From positions 1-43,165 of IMG/VR virus record IMGVR_UViG_3300005527_000096: DNA of 43,165 nucleotides; one strand, 5' to 3'. Below the pieces are notes generated by a model. That model made no database searches. It was not told where the DNA came from and saw only the letters and a program-made list of their open reading frames with translations. This document shows positions 21,665 to 31,400 of the stretch, one piece after another. A program made the position numbers and the translations under genes. Position 1 is the first letter of the stretch. Each line of letters opens with the position of its first letter. Origin of the DNA: a virus.

Positions 21665-21891
21665 CTCCCCTAGTTTGGATGAACAAATACGGGCACGTTG
21701 CGTCGTTTAAAAACGAAGAATATACCGACCCTCTTTACCTTATACCCGTTGAATACAAAGCCGAAATCGAGCGGTTACACAAAGAAGTTGAGCATTTAAG
21801 ACAGGCATACCACAGGGTCAAGGATGAGAACGAGAGGCTGTCCCTTGACTTAGGTATCAAAAATAATCCACAATTTGGGAAACCTTATTAG
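21661..21891 (+). CDS. Hypothetical coiled-coil protein (76 aa)
   Basis: The gene overlaps the previous stop by 4 bp. The N-terminal third has aromatic residues and Pro; the rest is a heptad-like helix (AEIERLHKEVEHLRQAY). It is probably a small oligomeric protein. No family recognised. Confidence 0.55.
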   Translation: MTPLVWMNKYGHVASFKNEEYTDPLYLIPVEYKAEIERLHKEVEHLRQAYHRVKDENERLSLDLGIKNNPQFGKPY

Positions 21892-21900
21892 GAGACTACC

Positions 21901-22209
21901 ATGCCCTACGCAAACAAAGCTGACCGCAACTACAAGCAAGAATACGAAAACTATGATGGCACCGAGATGGTTAAAAAGAAACGTGCCGAGCGCAACCGAG
22001 CACGGCGAATCATGGAAAAGGCTGGCAAAGTTAGCAAGGGGGATGGCAAAGACGTACACCACGTTAAGGCGCTGTCTAAAGGTGGTTCACATAAAGACGG
22101 TTTAAAAGTTACGTCAGCAGCCAATAATCGTTCGTTTGATCGTGACTCCAAACAGAAGTTAATTTCAGAAGTTAGCCCACGGGAAAAGAAGCGTGCAAAT
22201 AATAAATGA
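21901..22209 (+). CDS. Small HNH-like protein (102 aa)
   Basis: The C-terminal half has D51-V-H53-H54-V-K-A-L, then SKGGSHKDG, then VTSAANNRSF, matching the core of small HNH-type nucleases (DHH, Gly-rich turn, Asn). The N-terminal half is very basic and helical (KKKRAERNRARRIMEK), suitable for DNA binding. AGGAGA lies upstream. HNH proteins near the terminase can assist packaging, but this one sits in the replication block, so it may be a repair or host-DNA nuclease. Catalytic competence is unverified. Confidence 0.6.
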   Translation: MPYANKADRNYKQEYENYDGTEMVKKKRAERNRARRIMEKAGKVSKGDGKDVHHVKALSKGGSHKDGLKVTSAANNRSFDRDSKQKLISEVSPREKKRANNK

Positions 22210-23746
22210 CCGGATACTGCTGGTTAAGACTAAGTTTCCTAGCCGTATTACAGAAACAATTAAGAAGAGCAAAGTTGTACAAAAAGAGGGGGAAGTTAGT
22301 GAGGTAGCCGTCAACTGGGGGCTGTCTGAAGCCCAAGCTTTGCGTAAGTTACGGATTAAAAAAGTACCGTCCCCAATTCAGCGTGACTACGATTGGCCGG
22401 GGCTGCATAAGCCAATGGAGCATCAAAAAGACACAGCATCGTTTCTGACCCTACACAAACGGGCGTTCTGCTTTAACGAGCAGGGCACTGGCAAAACGGC
22501 CTCTGCCATATGGGCTTCTGACTACCTGATGGATGCAAAGATTATCCGTCGAGTGCTAGTTATCTGTCCCTTATCTATTATGCAATCTGCATGGCAAGCA
22601 GACCTATTTAAGTTTGCAATCCACAGGCACGTAGACGTTGCTTATGGAGCCAAGCAGAAAAGAGCCGAAATCATCAACGGCGGGGCAGACTACGTCATTA
22701 TTAATTTTGATGGGGTAGAGGTTGTAAAAGACGATATCAAAAATGGGAAGTTTGACCTAATCATTATTGACGAGGCAAACGCCTATAAGAGTTCCCGCAC
22801 TCAGCGTTTCAAGATAATGAAAGATATTATCCAACCAACCACATGGCTATGGATGATGACCGGCACTCCTGCTGCGCAGTCCCCGCTTGATGCTTACGGG
22901 CTTGTCAAATTGTGCGTACCCGAAAGAGCGCCGATGACCTTGGGTGGATTTAGAGATACTGTTATGTATCAATTGACTAGGTTTAAGTGGATACCAAAGC
23001 CGAAAGCAAACGAAGTCGTGCATGACCTGTTGCAGCCAGCCATTCGGTATACGAAAGAAGAATGCCTTGACTTGCCGGAAATGCTTTACACATCTCGGTA
23101 TGTCCCCATGACCCCGCAGCAAGAGAAATACTACCGGCAGTTAAAGAAAGATATGCTTATTGCCGCTGCTGGAGAAGAGGTATCGGCTGTCAACGCCGCC
23201 TCAAGCCTGACTAAATTACTACAGATTTCAGGCGGTGCGGTCTACACCGACAACGGCAACGTAATTGAATTCGATGTATCAAACCGTCTCAAGGTAATTC
23301 AAGAAGTAGTTGAAGAAGCCTCACATAAGGTATTGATTTTCGTACCTTTTACTCACACTATTAATCTACTAAAAGATTACCTCACCAAACAAGGGATAGA
23401 GTCGGAGGTTATTAACGGCTCTGTAAGCGTCAATAAACGCACAGACATCTTCAAGCGCTTTCAGGAAAACCCTAACCCCAAAGTTTTATTAATACAGCCA
23501 CAAGCCGCTGCACATGGAGTAACATTAACTGCTGCAAACGTTGTTATATGGTATGCCCCAGTGACATCTATCGAGACATACTTGCAGGCTAACTCGCGTG
23601 CGCACAGGCAAGGACAAAAGAATCCTGTAACTGTGGTGCATATCGAAGGTAGTCCTGTAGAAACAAAGTTGTATGCGATGCTGCAGAGCAAATTAGATTT
23701 CCACACTAAGATAATTGATTTGTACAAAAAAGAATTAGATACTTGA
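22193..23746 (+). CDS. SNF2-type DNA helicase/translocase (517 aa)
   Basis: The frame starts at GTG 22193, overlapping the HNH-like gene by 17 bp, with GGGAAAAG upstream. Motifs: EQGTGKT (residues 96-102), DEAN (193-196) in place of DEAH, TGTP (223-226), a second RecA-like lobe with VLIFVPFTHTI near 382-392, and motif VI ANSRAHRQGQK near 466-476. The R-x-H-R-x-G-Q pattern is typical of SNF2 family. It is a double-stranded DNA translocase, probably acting in replication restart or recombination. The asparagine in DEAN is a variant of the usual Walker B. Confidence 0.9.
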   Translation: MQIINDRILLVKTKFPSRITETIKKSKVVQKEGEVSEVAVNWGLSEAQALRKLRIKKVPSPIQRDYDWPGLHKPMEHQKDTASFLTLHKRAFCFNEQGTGKTASAIWASDYLMDAKIIRRVLVICPLSIMQSAWQADLFKFAIHRHVDVAYGAKQKRAEIINGGADYVIINFDGVEVVKDDIKNGKFDLIIIDEANAYKSSRTQRFKIMKDIIQPTTWLWMMTGTPAAQSPLDAYGLVKLCVPERAPMTLGGFRDTVMYQLTRFKWIPKPKANEVVHDLLQPAIRYTKEECLDLPEMLYTSRYVPMTPQQEKYYRQLKKDMLIAAAGEEVSAVNAASSLTKLLQISGGAVYTDNGNVIEFDVSNRLKVIQEVVEEASHKVLIFVPFTHTINLLKDYLTKQGIESEVINGSVSVNKRTDIFKRFQENPNPKVLLIQPQAAAHGVTLTAANVVIWYAPVTSIETYLQANSRAHRQGQKNPVTVVHIEGSPVETKLYAMLQSKLDFHTKIIDLYKKELDT

Positions 23747-23770
23747 CAAAGTACAGTTTTTAGATACAAT
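23743..23770 (+). promoter_or_regulatory. Internal promoter of the replication operon
   Basis: A perfect TTGACA at 23743-23748 overlaps the helicase stop codon; after 16 bp comes TACAAT at 23765-23770. It lies 27 bp upstream of the next ATG and is one of the few gaps in the operon. It likely gives extra transcription of the 129-aa protein, the candidate SSB, the HTH protein and the primase. Confidence 0.75.
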
Positions 23771-23796
23771 AGTAAAAAACAACCAAGAGGACATAT

Positions 23797-24186
23797 ATGG
23801 ATAAAGCCATAGATAAAATCGTCGCCGTTTACATCAAAATTCGTAACGCTAAAGAAGATTTAACACGCGAGTACGATGGTAAAATTGCGACCCTTGATGA
23901 ACAGATGCGAACTCTGAAAGAAGAGTTGCTAAAGATATCTAAAGAAACCGGCGTCACAAGTTTTAAAACCGAGAATGGCACAGCCTACCGAACAATTAAG
24001 AATCGGTACTGGACTAATGATTGGGAAAGTTTCTACGGCTTCATGCGTGAACATGGTGCTATGGAGTTGTTGGAAAAGCGCATACATCAAACAAATATGC
24101 GTGAGTTTTTAGAGGATCGACCCGATGTGCATCCACCGGGATTAAATGTGGATCAAGAGTACGAAATCACCATTAGGAGAAAATAA
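23797..24186 (+). CDS. Hypothetical protein upstream of candidate SSB (129 aa)
   Basis: Residues 1-50 form a charged coiled coil; the C-terminal part holds TENGTAYRTIKNRYWTNDW and a proline-rich end. The ATG follows AAGAGGA after the internal promoter. The final base overlaps the next ATG. This kind of protein recurs next to putative single-strand binding proteins in environmental phages, so a replication role is possible; no domain is recognised. Confidence 0.6.
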   Translation: MDKAIDKIVAVYIKIRNAKEDLTREYDGKIATLDEQMRTLKEELLKISKETGVTSFKTENGTAYRTIKNRYWTNDWESFYGFMREHGAMELLEKRIHQTNMREFLEDRPDVHPPGLNVDQEYEITIRRK

Positions 24187-25052
24187 TGAGCAACGTTGCT
24201 TTGTTTAATCAAAATCTGCCCGACTACCTTAAAGAAGTTGAACTTGATGACTTAACTAAGTCTTTGGCGGGTAATACAGCACTAAAACGTATTTCTATTC
24301 GTGGCGGTGTATTCCGCATGATGGTTAGCGGTGAAGAGATTGCTAAGAACGAAAACCGTGCGATGAACGTAGTTATTGTTAACGGCAATCCGCACGTATC
24401 CCGACAGTTTTACTCTGGTGCTTATGTTGCTGGAGAGTCGGTTGCGCCTGACTGCTGGTCAAACGACGGTATTACGCCTGACTCAAGTATCGAGTCTGCA
24501 CAAAATAAGACCTGTGATGGGTGCCCCCAAAACATTAAAGGGTCTGGTTCGGGCGACTCCCGCGCTTGCCGGTTCCAACAAAGGCTTGCTGTGGTTCTTG
24601 AGAGCGACATAGGTGGAGACGTATTCCAACTAACGCTGCCTTCTACTTCAATCTTTGGTCGTGGCGATTTGGATAAGATGCCCTTCCAGCAGTACGCTAA
24701 GTATGTAGGGTCGCAAGGCAAGAACATCAACACCCTAGTCACCGAGATGAAGTTTGACTCGGACAGTGCAACCCCCAAGCTGACCTTTAAGCCGGTTAGG
24801 TTTTTGGAGCGTGAAGAGTGGTCAGTTGCTAAGGAGAAAGGTAACAGTCCGGCTGCTAAGTCTGCAGTCGTACAAACCCCAACGCAAACTGATGGGCCGA
24901 AGTCAAAGACCATATCGGTATCGGCAAAGCGGGTAGATGTTGCTGACGAAATAGCCGAGCCGACCAAGAAAACGGCTAAGAAAAATGTTGAGCCAGCAGC
25001 CAAGAAAGAATTTGCTGATGTCCTCAATGAGTGGTCTACCGACGATGAGTAA
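24186..25052 (+). CDS. Candidate single-stranded-DNA-binding protein (288 aa)
   Basis: The N-terminal domain is beta-rich and contains four cysteines at 90, 110, 113 and 128 (C-x2-C with Pro-Gln), which could form a structural zinc site. The C-terminal 80 residues are a low-complexity Lys/Ala/Thr/Pro linker, ending in an acidic tip (FADVLNEWSTDDE). A folded DNA-binding core plus flexible linker plus acidic tail is the design of phage T4 gp32 and bacterial SSB. No other SSB is found in the replication block. Assignment is by architecture only; I do not recognise the family from sequence. Confidence 0.45.
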   Translation: MSNVALFNQNLPDYLKEVELDDLTKSLAGNTALKRISIRGGVFRMMVSGEEIAKNENRAMNVVIVNGNPHVSRQFYSGAYVAGESVAPDCWSNDGITPDSSIESAQNKTCDGCPQNIKGSGSGDSRACRFQQRLAVVLESDIGGDVFQLTLPSTSIFGRGDLDKMPFQQYAKYVGSQGKNINTLVTEMKFDSDSATPKLTFKPVRFLEREEWSVAKEKGNSPAAKSAVVQTPTQTDGPKSKTISVSAKRVDVADEIAEPTKKTAKKNVEPAAKKEFADVLNEWSTDDE

Positions 25053-25054
25053 GC

Positions 25055-25309
25055 ATGGCAGAAACACGCGGCTACTCGTTTCGGCTAATAGAAACTAACA
25101 AACGCGCAATCGCAACCCACCCCGGTGTCATGCTGGGGAGGTTGTGTATTGCTCAAGATATCCCAGTCTCGGACGCAGCACAGTTCTTCGGCGTAAGCCG
25201 TATGACCGTATACAAGTGGTTTAAGGGTCAAGAAATGCCTCGCAAAAAACAGATTGAGAAGATTGAGGAAGTCATTGCGAAACTTAAAACTAAAGTCCAC
25301 TTGGATTAG
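25055..25309 (+). CDS. Helix-turn-helix regulator (84 aa, XRE/Cro-like)
   Basis: Residues 26-60 read as a lambda-repressor-type HTH: LGRLCIAQDIPVSDAAQFFG, followed by VSRMTVYKWFKG, with the conserved A-A-x-x-x-G-V-S-x-x-T-V-x-x-W pattern. The rest is a short helix rich in Lys and Glu that could dimerise. Length is that of Cro-type regulators. It lies between the candidate SSB (2 bp gap) and primase (2 bp gap), so it is expressed with the replication genes. It is the best candidate in the window for the protein that binds the dispersed palindromes; this is inference. Confidence 0.75.
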   Translation: MAETRGYSFRLIETNKRAIATHPGVMLGRLCIAQDIPVSDAAQFFGVSRMTVYKWFKGQEMPRKKQIEKIEEVIAKLKTKVHLD

Positions 25310-25311
25310 GA

Positions 25312-28191
25312 ATGGCTACAACAGACCTATTGTCGGCGGTGCTATCCACAGAGGGGTGGTACTGCATTGTCGGCTTGAAGAAAAAAGGACTGCCCAAACA
25401 GGTCTTTGTACAGACGCTGGTAGAAGCAGACCAAGAAATACAATCCCTTTTAAGCAAGCACTATGATGTTTATTTTGCCTGCTCGAAGTACGAAAAGCCT
25501 TCCACACGAACAGCGGATAACGTAAAAAATATTAAGTCGTTTTGGCTTGATATCGATTGCGGAGAAGGAAAACCTTATGCAGATCAGGCTGATGGGGCTT
25601 TAGCCCTGCTCAACTTTTGCAAAGCATTAGGACTTCCTAAGCCGACTATTGTTAATTCAGGGCGGGGGCTTCATGTCTACTGGCCTTTGATATCGGCTGT
25701 CCCTCGGCTTGATTGGAAGCGTGTAGCGGAGAAACTAAAGAAACTTTGCGTCGATTACAACCTCGAAGCCGACCCTGCTCGTACATCAGATGCAGCATCT
25801 ATCTTAAGAATACCGGAGACCTTAAACTATAAACCTGATCCCCCTGCGCAAGTCCAACTACAGCACCTCTCTCAACCAGTAGACTTTGAGTCGTTTAAAA
25901 CTTTATTGGGTGTGTCCGACACAGACGGAGAGGCGCCTGACTATGCTACTAGCAATTTAAATGAACTAACCAAAGCCTTGATGGGTAACCGGCAATCTCG
26001 GTTCCAAACCATTTGGCTAAAAACTCAGAACAGCGAGGGGTGTGCTCAGATAAAGTATGCGATGGATAACCAAGAAAGTTTGGAAGAGCCGCTTTGGCGT
26101 GGCGCGTTATCAATTGCAGCATACTGTGTAGATAGTGATACAGCCGTACATGAGATATCTAAAGGGCACCCAAACTACTCTGAGCAAGAGACTGAAAACA
26201 AAGTTAAGTTAATTAAAGGCCCCTATACCTGCGAAGTATTTAATAAAAACAACCCCAACATCTGCGACAAGTGCCCGCATTGGGGTCAGATCAAATCGCC
26301 TATTGTGCTTGGTGCCGAGATTGCTGAAGCCGCACCGGAAGATAATGTTGTCCAAGTTACCCCACCGGCTGCGTTTATGCCGGTTACATACACTATTCCT
26401 GAGTACCCGTTTCCATTCTTTAGAGGTAAGAACGGCGGAGTTTATTCCCGCCCCGCCGAAGATGGCGAAGAGCCAGACCTAATTTATGAGCATGACCTGT
26501 ATGTAGTAAAGCGTATGCGTGACCCCGAGTACGGCGAAATGGTTTGGATGAGGCTGCACACACCAAAAGATGGAGTCAAAGAATTTGCATTGGCGGCTAT
26601 GGATTTACTTGCAAAAGAGAAACTGCGGGACAAACTTGCTTATCAAGGAATCGTTGCCATGACTAAGCAGATGGAAGCGATTATGTTCTATGTTGTGCGG
26701 TTTACTAAGGAGTTGCAGTTCAAACACGAGGCAGAAATTATGAGAACGCAGTTTGGTTGGACAGATAAATATAAATCTTTTGTAGTAGGCGACACAGAAA
26801 TTTGCGCCGACGCCGACAGGTATAGCCCACCGTCTAGTTACACTAAAGAATTAGCGCCGTGGTTTGAGCCACAAGGCACGCTAGAAGAGTGGCAGTCTGT
26901 TATTAATGTCTACAACAACCCCGGCTTTGAGCCTATGGCATTTGGCTTCTTTACGGCTTTTGGTGCCCCCCTTATGAAACTGCTGAATCTCAAGGGCGCC
27001 ATCATCAATCTAATTAACAACGAGTCCGGTACAGGTAAAACTACGACGCTGAAGGCTATGCATAGTGTGTACGGCCACCCCGAGGAGTTGATGCTGATTC
27101 AAAGGGATACTATGAACGTCAGGCTCCACCGGCTTGGGGTTATGAACAACCTCGGGTTAGGCTGTGACGAGATTACCAAGATGACTCCAGACGACTTCTC
27201 CGACTGGGCATACGCTGTTTCTCAAGGCCGAGGCCGTGGCCGGATGAAGTCTAGTGCCAATGAAGAGCGTAAAAACTTTGCCCGTTGGGAGACTATCCTC
27301 CTGTGCTCGTCAAACGCATCGGTGGTAGACAAGTTGAAGTCCTTGACTAAATCGGCAGACGGAGAGTTAATGCGGGTTATCGAGTATGAAATCCCGTCAG
27401 TTAAGTTGCTGAGCAAGGAAGAAGCGGATGAAATTTATCCTAAGTTGTATACAAACTATGGTCACGCGGGGCGTATATACCTGCGCGACTTGGTTTCTAA
27501 CTTGGAAGAACGGCTTGAAGAAGTTCGTCAAATCCAAAAGATCATCGATAAAAAGGTTGGATTCACAAACCGTGAACGTTTTTGGTCAGGTGTTGCTGCT
27601 TGCAATATTGCTGGGGCTTTATTTGCTAGGCGTTTGGGGCTTTTTGATATTGATGTTGGCAGAGTGTTCAAGTGGATGCTCACCCATTTTGGGGAAATGA
27701 AAGAGGAGATTAAGCCACCCCTGACGAGCCAAGCCAGTGTCATCGGTGAGTTTTGGAATATGCACCGCAACAATACGCTGGTTATTAATGGTGAGGTTGA
27801 CAAGCGAACCGGGGTAGAAATGTTGCCGATTCTAGAGCCACGCGGGGAGTTGATGATCCGCATGGAGCCGGACACCATGAAGTTGTTTATTACGGCTACC
27901 GCACTGCGGAAATACTGTACCGAGCATCGGATCACGCTAAAGGATGTCCTGACTTCTTTGACCGCCGAGGGTGTCTATGGGGGCGCTACGAAGAAACGGA
28001 TGTCCAAGGGCACTAAATTAAGCGCTGTACCGCCCGTAGATGTGTACGTCTTTGACTGCTCTAGGGGCGATTTCCTTGACCCAGACGTCTTTATCGCCGC
28101 CGCTCAGCACGGTTTAGATGACCCTGATGCGGCTCAGGAAGAGGTTCAGGAGGAGGCTCCGGCGGAGGAAACACCGAAAGATGCAGGTTAA
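25312..28191 (+). CDS. Primase fused to DUF927-type ATPase/helicase (959 aa)
   Basis: The N-terminal domain resembles the archaeo-eukaryotic primase fold: FWLDIDCG (about 77-84) supplies a D-x-D, SGRGLHVYWPL (about 115-126) the catalytic histidine region, and SILRIPETLNYK (about 163-174) the next metal-binding segment. The C-terminal ATPase has Walker A NESGTGKTTT near 569-578 and a Walker B-like LGCDEIT near 614-620, as in DUF927 family helicases. Cysteines in CEVFNKNNPNICDKCP (about 303-318) may form a zinc finger between the domains. It would prime and unwind DNA at the fork. The last 30 residues are Glu-rich. Confidence 0.88.
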   Translation: MATTDLLSAVLSTEGWYCIVGLKKKGLPKQVFVQTLVEADQEIQSLLSKHYDVYFACSKYEKPSTRTADNVKNIKSFWLDIDCGEGKPYADQADGALALLNFCKALGLPKPTIVNSGRGLHVYWPLISAVPRLDWKRVAEKLKKLCVDYNLEADPARTSDAASILRIPETLNYKPDPPAQVQLQHLSQPVDFESFKTLLGVSDTDGEAPDYATSNLNELTKALMGNRQSRFQTIWLKTQNSEGCAQIKYAMDNQESLEEPLWRGALSIAAYCVDSDTAVHEISKGHPNYSEQETENKVKLIKGPYTCEVFNKNNPNICDKCPHWGQIKSPIVLGAEIAEAAPEDNVVQVTPPAAFMPVTYTIPEYPFPFFRGKNGGVYSRPAEDGEEPDLIYEHDLYVVKRMRDPEYGEMVWMRLHTPKDGVKEFALAAMDLLAKEKLRDKLAYQGIVAMTKQMEAIMFYVVRFTKELQFKHEAEIMRTQFGWTDKYKSFVVGDTEICADADRYSPPSSYTKELAPWFEPQGTLEEWQSVINVYNNPGFEPMAFGFFTAFGAPLMKLLNLKGAIINLINNESGTGKTTTLKAMHSVYGHPEELMLIQRDTMNVRLHRLGVMNNLGLGCDEITKMTPDDFSDWAYAVSQGRGRGRMKSSANEERKNFARWETILLCSSNASVVDKLKSLTKSADGELMRVIEYEIPSVKLLSKEEADEIYPKLYTNYGHAGRIYLRDLVSNLEERLEEVRQIQKIIDKKVGFTNRERFWSGVAACNIAGALFARRLGLFDIDVGRVFKWMLTHFGEMKEEIKPPLTSQASVIGEFWNMHRNNTLVINGEVDKRTGVEMLPILEPRGELMIRMEPDTMKLFITATALRKYCTEHRITLKDVLTSLTAEGVYGGATKKRMSKGTKLSAVPPVDVYVFDCSRGDFLDPDVFIAAAQHGLDDPDAAQEEVQEEAPAEETPKDAG

Positions 28192-28378
28192 TGGGGTCAA
28201 CTACGAGGTCGATTGGACTAAGTTTAGGGTAGGCAGATCCTTCTTTGTGCCCTGCCTAGATGTAGAGGAAGCCCGAGCCGTTGTAAAAAACACTATGGAC
28301 AGACTGGGATTTGAGGTCAAAGTAAAGTTAGTAGTGGAGGACGGGTTCCGTGGCTTGCGTATTTGGAGAATTGGGTAG
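28181..28378 (+). CDS. Small hypothetical protein at end of operon (65 aa)
   Basis: ATG 28181 (MQVNGVNYEVDW) overlaps the primase stop by 11 bp and has GGAGGA about 11 bp upstream; the in-frame upstream Met inside the primase would add an Arg-rich tail and is not favoured. The product has a beta-like N-terminus and a K-V-K-L-V-V end; it looks like a small ferredoxin-fold or similar domain. Family unknown. It is the last rightward gene before the convergent junction. Confidence 0.55.
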   Translation: MQVNGVNYEVDWTKFRVGRSFFVPCLDVEEARAVVKNTMDRLGFEVKVKLVVEDGFRGLRIWRIG

Positions 28379-28390
28379 TACACTTCGACC

Positions 28391-28453
28391 TGACAGTGCC
28401 TCCTCGCTGTCGGTGCCTATGGCACTCCTCTTGGTGGTTGAACTCCTTCAACC
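28391..28453 (+). other. Hairpin series after the rightward operon
   Basis: Three inverted repeats lie in tandem in the non-coding 3' region: GACAG/CTGTC (28391-28410), GTGCC-TAT-GGCAC (28413-28425) and GGTTGAA-CTCC-TTCAACC (28436-28453). They precede the terminator. They could form a structured 3' untranslated RNA or small RNA. No tRNA cloverleaf can be drawn. Confidence 0.5.
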
Positions 28454-28458
28454 TTGCA

Positions 28459-28485
28459 CCCCCGCCCAGCGCGGGGGTCTTTTTT
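28459..28485 (+). terminator. Rho-independent terminator of the replication operon
   Basis: A 7-bp stem CCCCCGC/GCGGGGG with a 5-nt loop (28459-28477) is followed by T-C-T6. The T run overlaps the stop codon of the convergent giant gene. It ends transcription from the replication genes. Confidence 0.9.
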
Positions 28486-31400
28486 ACTCTCTGCCGTATT
28501 CCAACATTGGGGAAACCCGTGGGCGTAGTTTCTTCTGAATCTGCGCACCAAACACTTCGGCTTCCATTTGGTTCTGTCCCCGACGCTTGAAAGAGTCGAT
28601 TACATCTTTTGGTTCAACTGCGTACTCTGGGTACTTTTGATTAAACTTTTGGATGTTTTCAATGGTGTCTGCATAAGCATCGGTATTGCCGCGCTCCATC
28701 CATAGTCTATTCATTAGGGTATTACGCTTGTCAATTACTTTTTGCTCGTAGGTCTTAGCCTCAATGGCTGCTTTCTGTTTTTGAGCAAGGCGCTCAGGCT
28801 GCAGTCCAATTGATTGTATTGCAAGTTCCCAAGCCGAAAAGTTATCTACTAGCGTAATTCCAGATCTAGTTTTAGCCCCCTCATCAGCCATGCGATAGGC
28901 AGCAGCAGGTTTAGACACAATTGCCGGAGCGGCTTTCTCAAAGGCACGTTGGTATTGTCCTTGCTCCATTAATTCGATAGCCTCGGCCCAATTTACCCCT
29001 AACCCAACTACAGGGCCAGCATTGGCAATTACACTCTCCACCACATTCTCTCGGGTATCGGTAGAGAACCGAGGATCACGCAACCATAAATTTACGGGGT
29101 CAAGGCTGACACGCTCACTCAGTGAGCCACCAGTTGCAACTGAAGCCGGGCCACGGACAACTGCCTCCATAGTTCCACGGCCAGCCTTACGGGCAGTATC
29201 TTCACCCATGCCCATCTTCTTGTATATGTCGGCTACATAACCACCAAGTTCGACTTCCATGTAGTTCTTAAACCAGTTATCCCAGTCAAAGAACTCATCG
29301 TCGTCATCATTTGCCGCTAATTTAACTATGTTACCAATTAACAAAGTAAAAAACGGTAAAGCCTCTGCACCGCCAAGCAAGAATGTCACACCTAAAATAC
29401 CAGCCAACCGACGACGCCCTTCTTTGTAAGTCTCTCGGCGCTGAGCATCGGCTTCGGCAATCCGCTGGTCTATGATGTTCTGCGGAATCTTGTCTTCGAT
29501 CATCTGCCGCCGAAACTCTTTTATCTCAGCTTTACGGAATGGGGCGGCAAGAGTAAAGTAAAAGTTACGGGCTACGACGTAAGTAGCTAACACAGAGTAT
29601 TGTTTAAATTTAGTCAACACCGAAAGCAGCGGGGGCGTAAAGTACCGTGGCTTCATCTGACGAGTAAAGTCACCCAAAGACAGGCCAGCAATATCTTTAG
29701 CTTCCGTAATTGCTAACTCAAAGGCTTCGTCTGGTGTATTTGGTATTGGGTTACCTGCATTATCACGCTGGATAACGCCACGTAAATTTTTCTTAGGTTC
29801 ATTTAAGAACTTGTCGTAGGCTAACTCAAACACAGACAGTAGCGTTACTTCGCGGTTTAGCCTTTCAGACTGATGAAACAATGCAGCAATAGTCCGTTTT
29901 ACTGTGTTGTACCGCCCTGTATAAAGCTCTGATGGTCGACCACCAATGTCCATAATGTCATTGGTCTGCGAGATATTGATATCGTTATCTTCAATAAATC
30001 GGTCTGCCGCTCGTTGCATCAATGGGTCTAAGTTGCCGCCTTCTACAATCGACGGGAACTCCATCTGCATAATTTGTCCTTTAAACGCCGGACTAATTGT
30101 ACGTTTCGGCATTGTGGCTGTGTACCGACCAAGATTTTTAAGCATTACAGCATTTGCTTTAGCATATCCATATCGGCCACCAATATAAGGCATTGTGATC
30201 GCAGCCATACCTAAAAGGTTTAGCATAGCCGAGAACGGCGCAGACAGCATAAAATAAAACGTAGCATCTGATAGTTTGCCTGCTACTACCGCAGACATGC
30301 TGGTATCTTCGTTGCTTAGAATTGTCGGCGTGCGCTTCTCTACTTCCTTGATGTAATCGTCGTAGACATCCGAGTTAGGTAAATTTTTGACGTATTCCTT
30401 GGCATTAATTAAGTTATTAATAAATCTTTCTGAATATTTAAACCGCGACTGTTGATAAGCAGTATGTACAGCCGTAGTAGCAAAAACACGGATCATATCT
30501 TCACTAGCACCTTGAATTGACTGCCGGTTGATAAACATTTTCCGAACACTTTGCTGGGGGAGCAAAATATAAATTAACTGATTAAGACTTTCTTTAAGTT
30601 CTTTCTTTGTATTTTCTACAGCAAATACTTTTTCTACTTCTTCTTGGGTTGGGATTTGGCCCATTTGTTTAGTTAGAGCTTTTTCAATTTCTTGATACTC
30701 TTTTTGAGTAGGTTTAGTTATGGCGCCTACAGAGTCTATAATATCTTGAACGTCTTTAAGAACTTGAGTCGAACTAGCATTTTGATTGTATAGCTCTGAG
30801 ATGCCGTTACCTTTGCGCATGGTTTCGGCTAAGTTTTGCTGCTGTGCGTTGCCATTTGATAGCTGTCTTTTACGCTTACGAAACGCTAACTCTCTACCCA
30901 ATACAGTTTCAAACTCATAGAACTCTTTAAAGTTGCCTTTGCCGACTTGGAACCAATAGTTACCAAAACGACGTAGGGGGAAGTAAGGTGCGACTAACTT
31001 ATCACGACCAAACTTATCATTGATTTCTTTAATAACCTTTTGACGCTCGGCTTTGGGCAACTGCAACGCACGCTTCTTCATCTCCGAAACCATTGTATTA
31101 ATGGAGTCGGCGTAAAAATCTCTTACACGGCGATAAATAGTTTTAAACTCAGGATTTAGTCCATCCCAAGCTGCTTGCATTGCTGGGTTTAAAGAACCTG
31201 CTTGTGCTGTATCTGGATCAATCCCTCGGATAGTAGACTCCAACATAATTCGACCCATGAGCCGAGACTGTTTCGGATAACGTGCTTGCAAGCGAGTCCA
31301 TTCGGCTAAAATGTCTTTAGCCTTGGTCATTGTGCGGTTCCGATCAGCAATCATCTGCTCAATAATTCGGATAGCACCGCTAATCTGAGGGAACTTAGTC

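Noticed and set aside
24422-25027. A 201-codon leftward frame inside the candidate SSB gene
   Set aside because: Shadow of the plus-strand gene; there is no start signal and no protein pattern.
28391-28453. Possible tRNA because the hairpin GGTTGAA/TTCAACC looks like a T-arm
   Set aside because: No acceptor stem, no anticodon arm with the right spacing and no GTTCRANNC in the loop.
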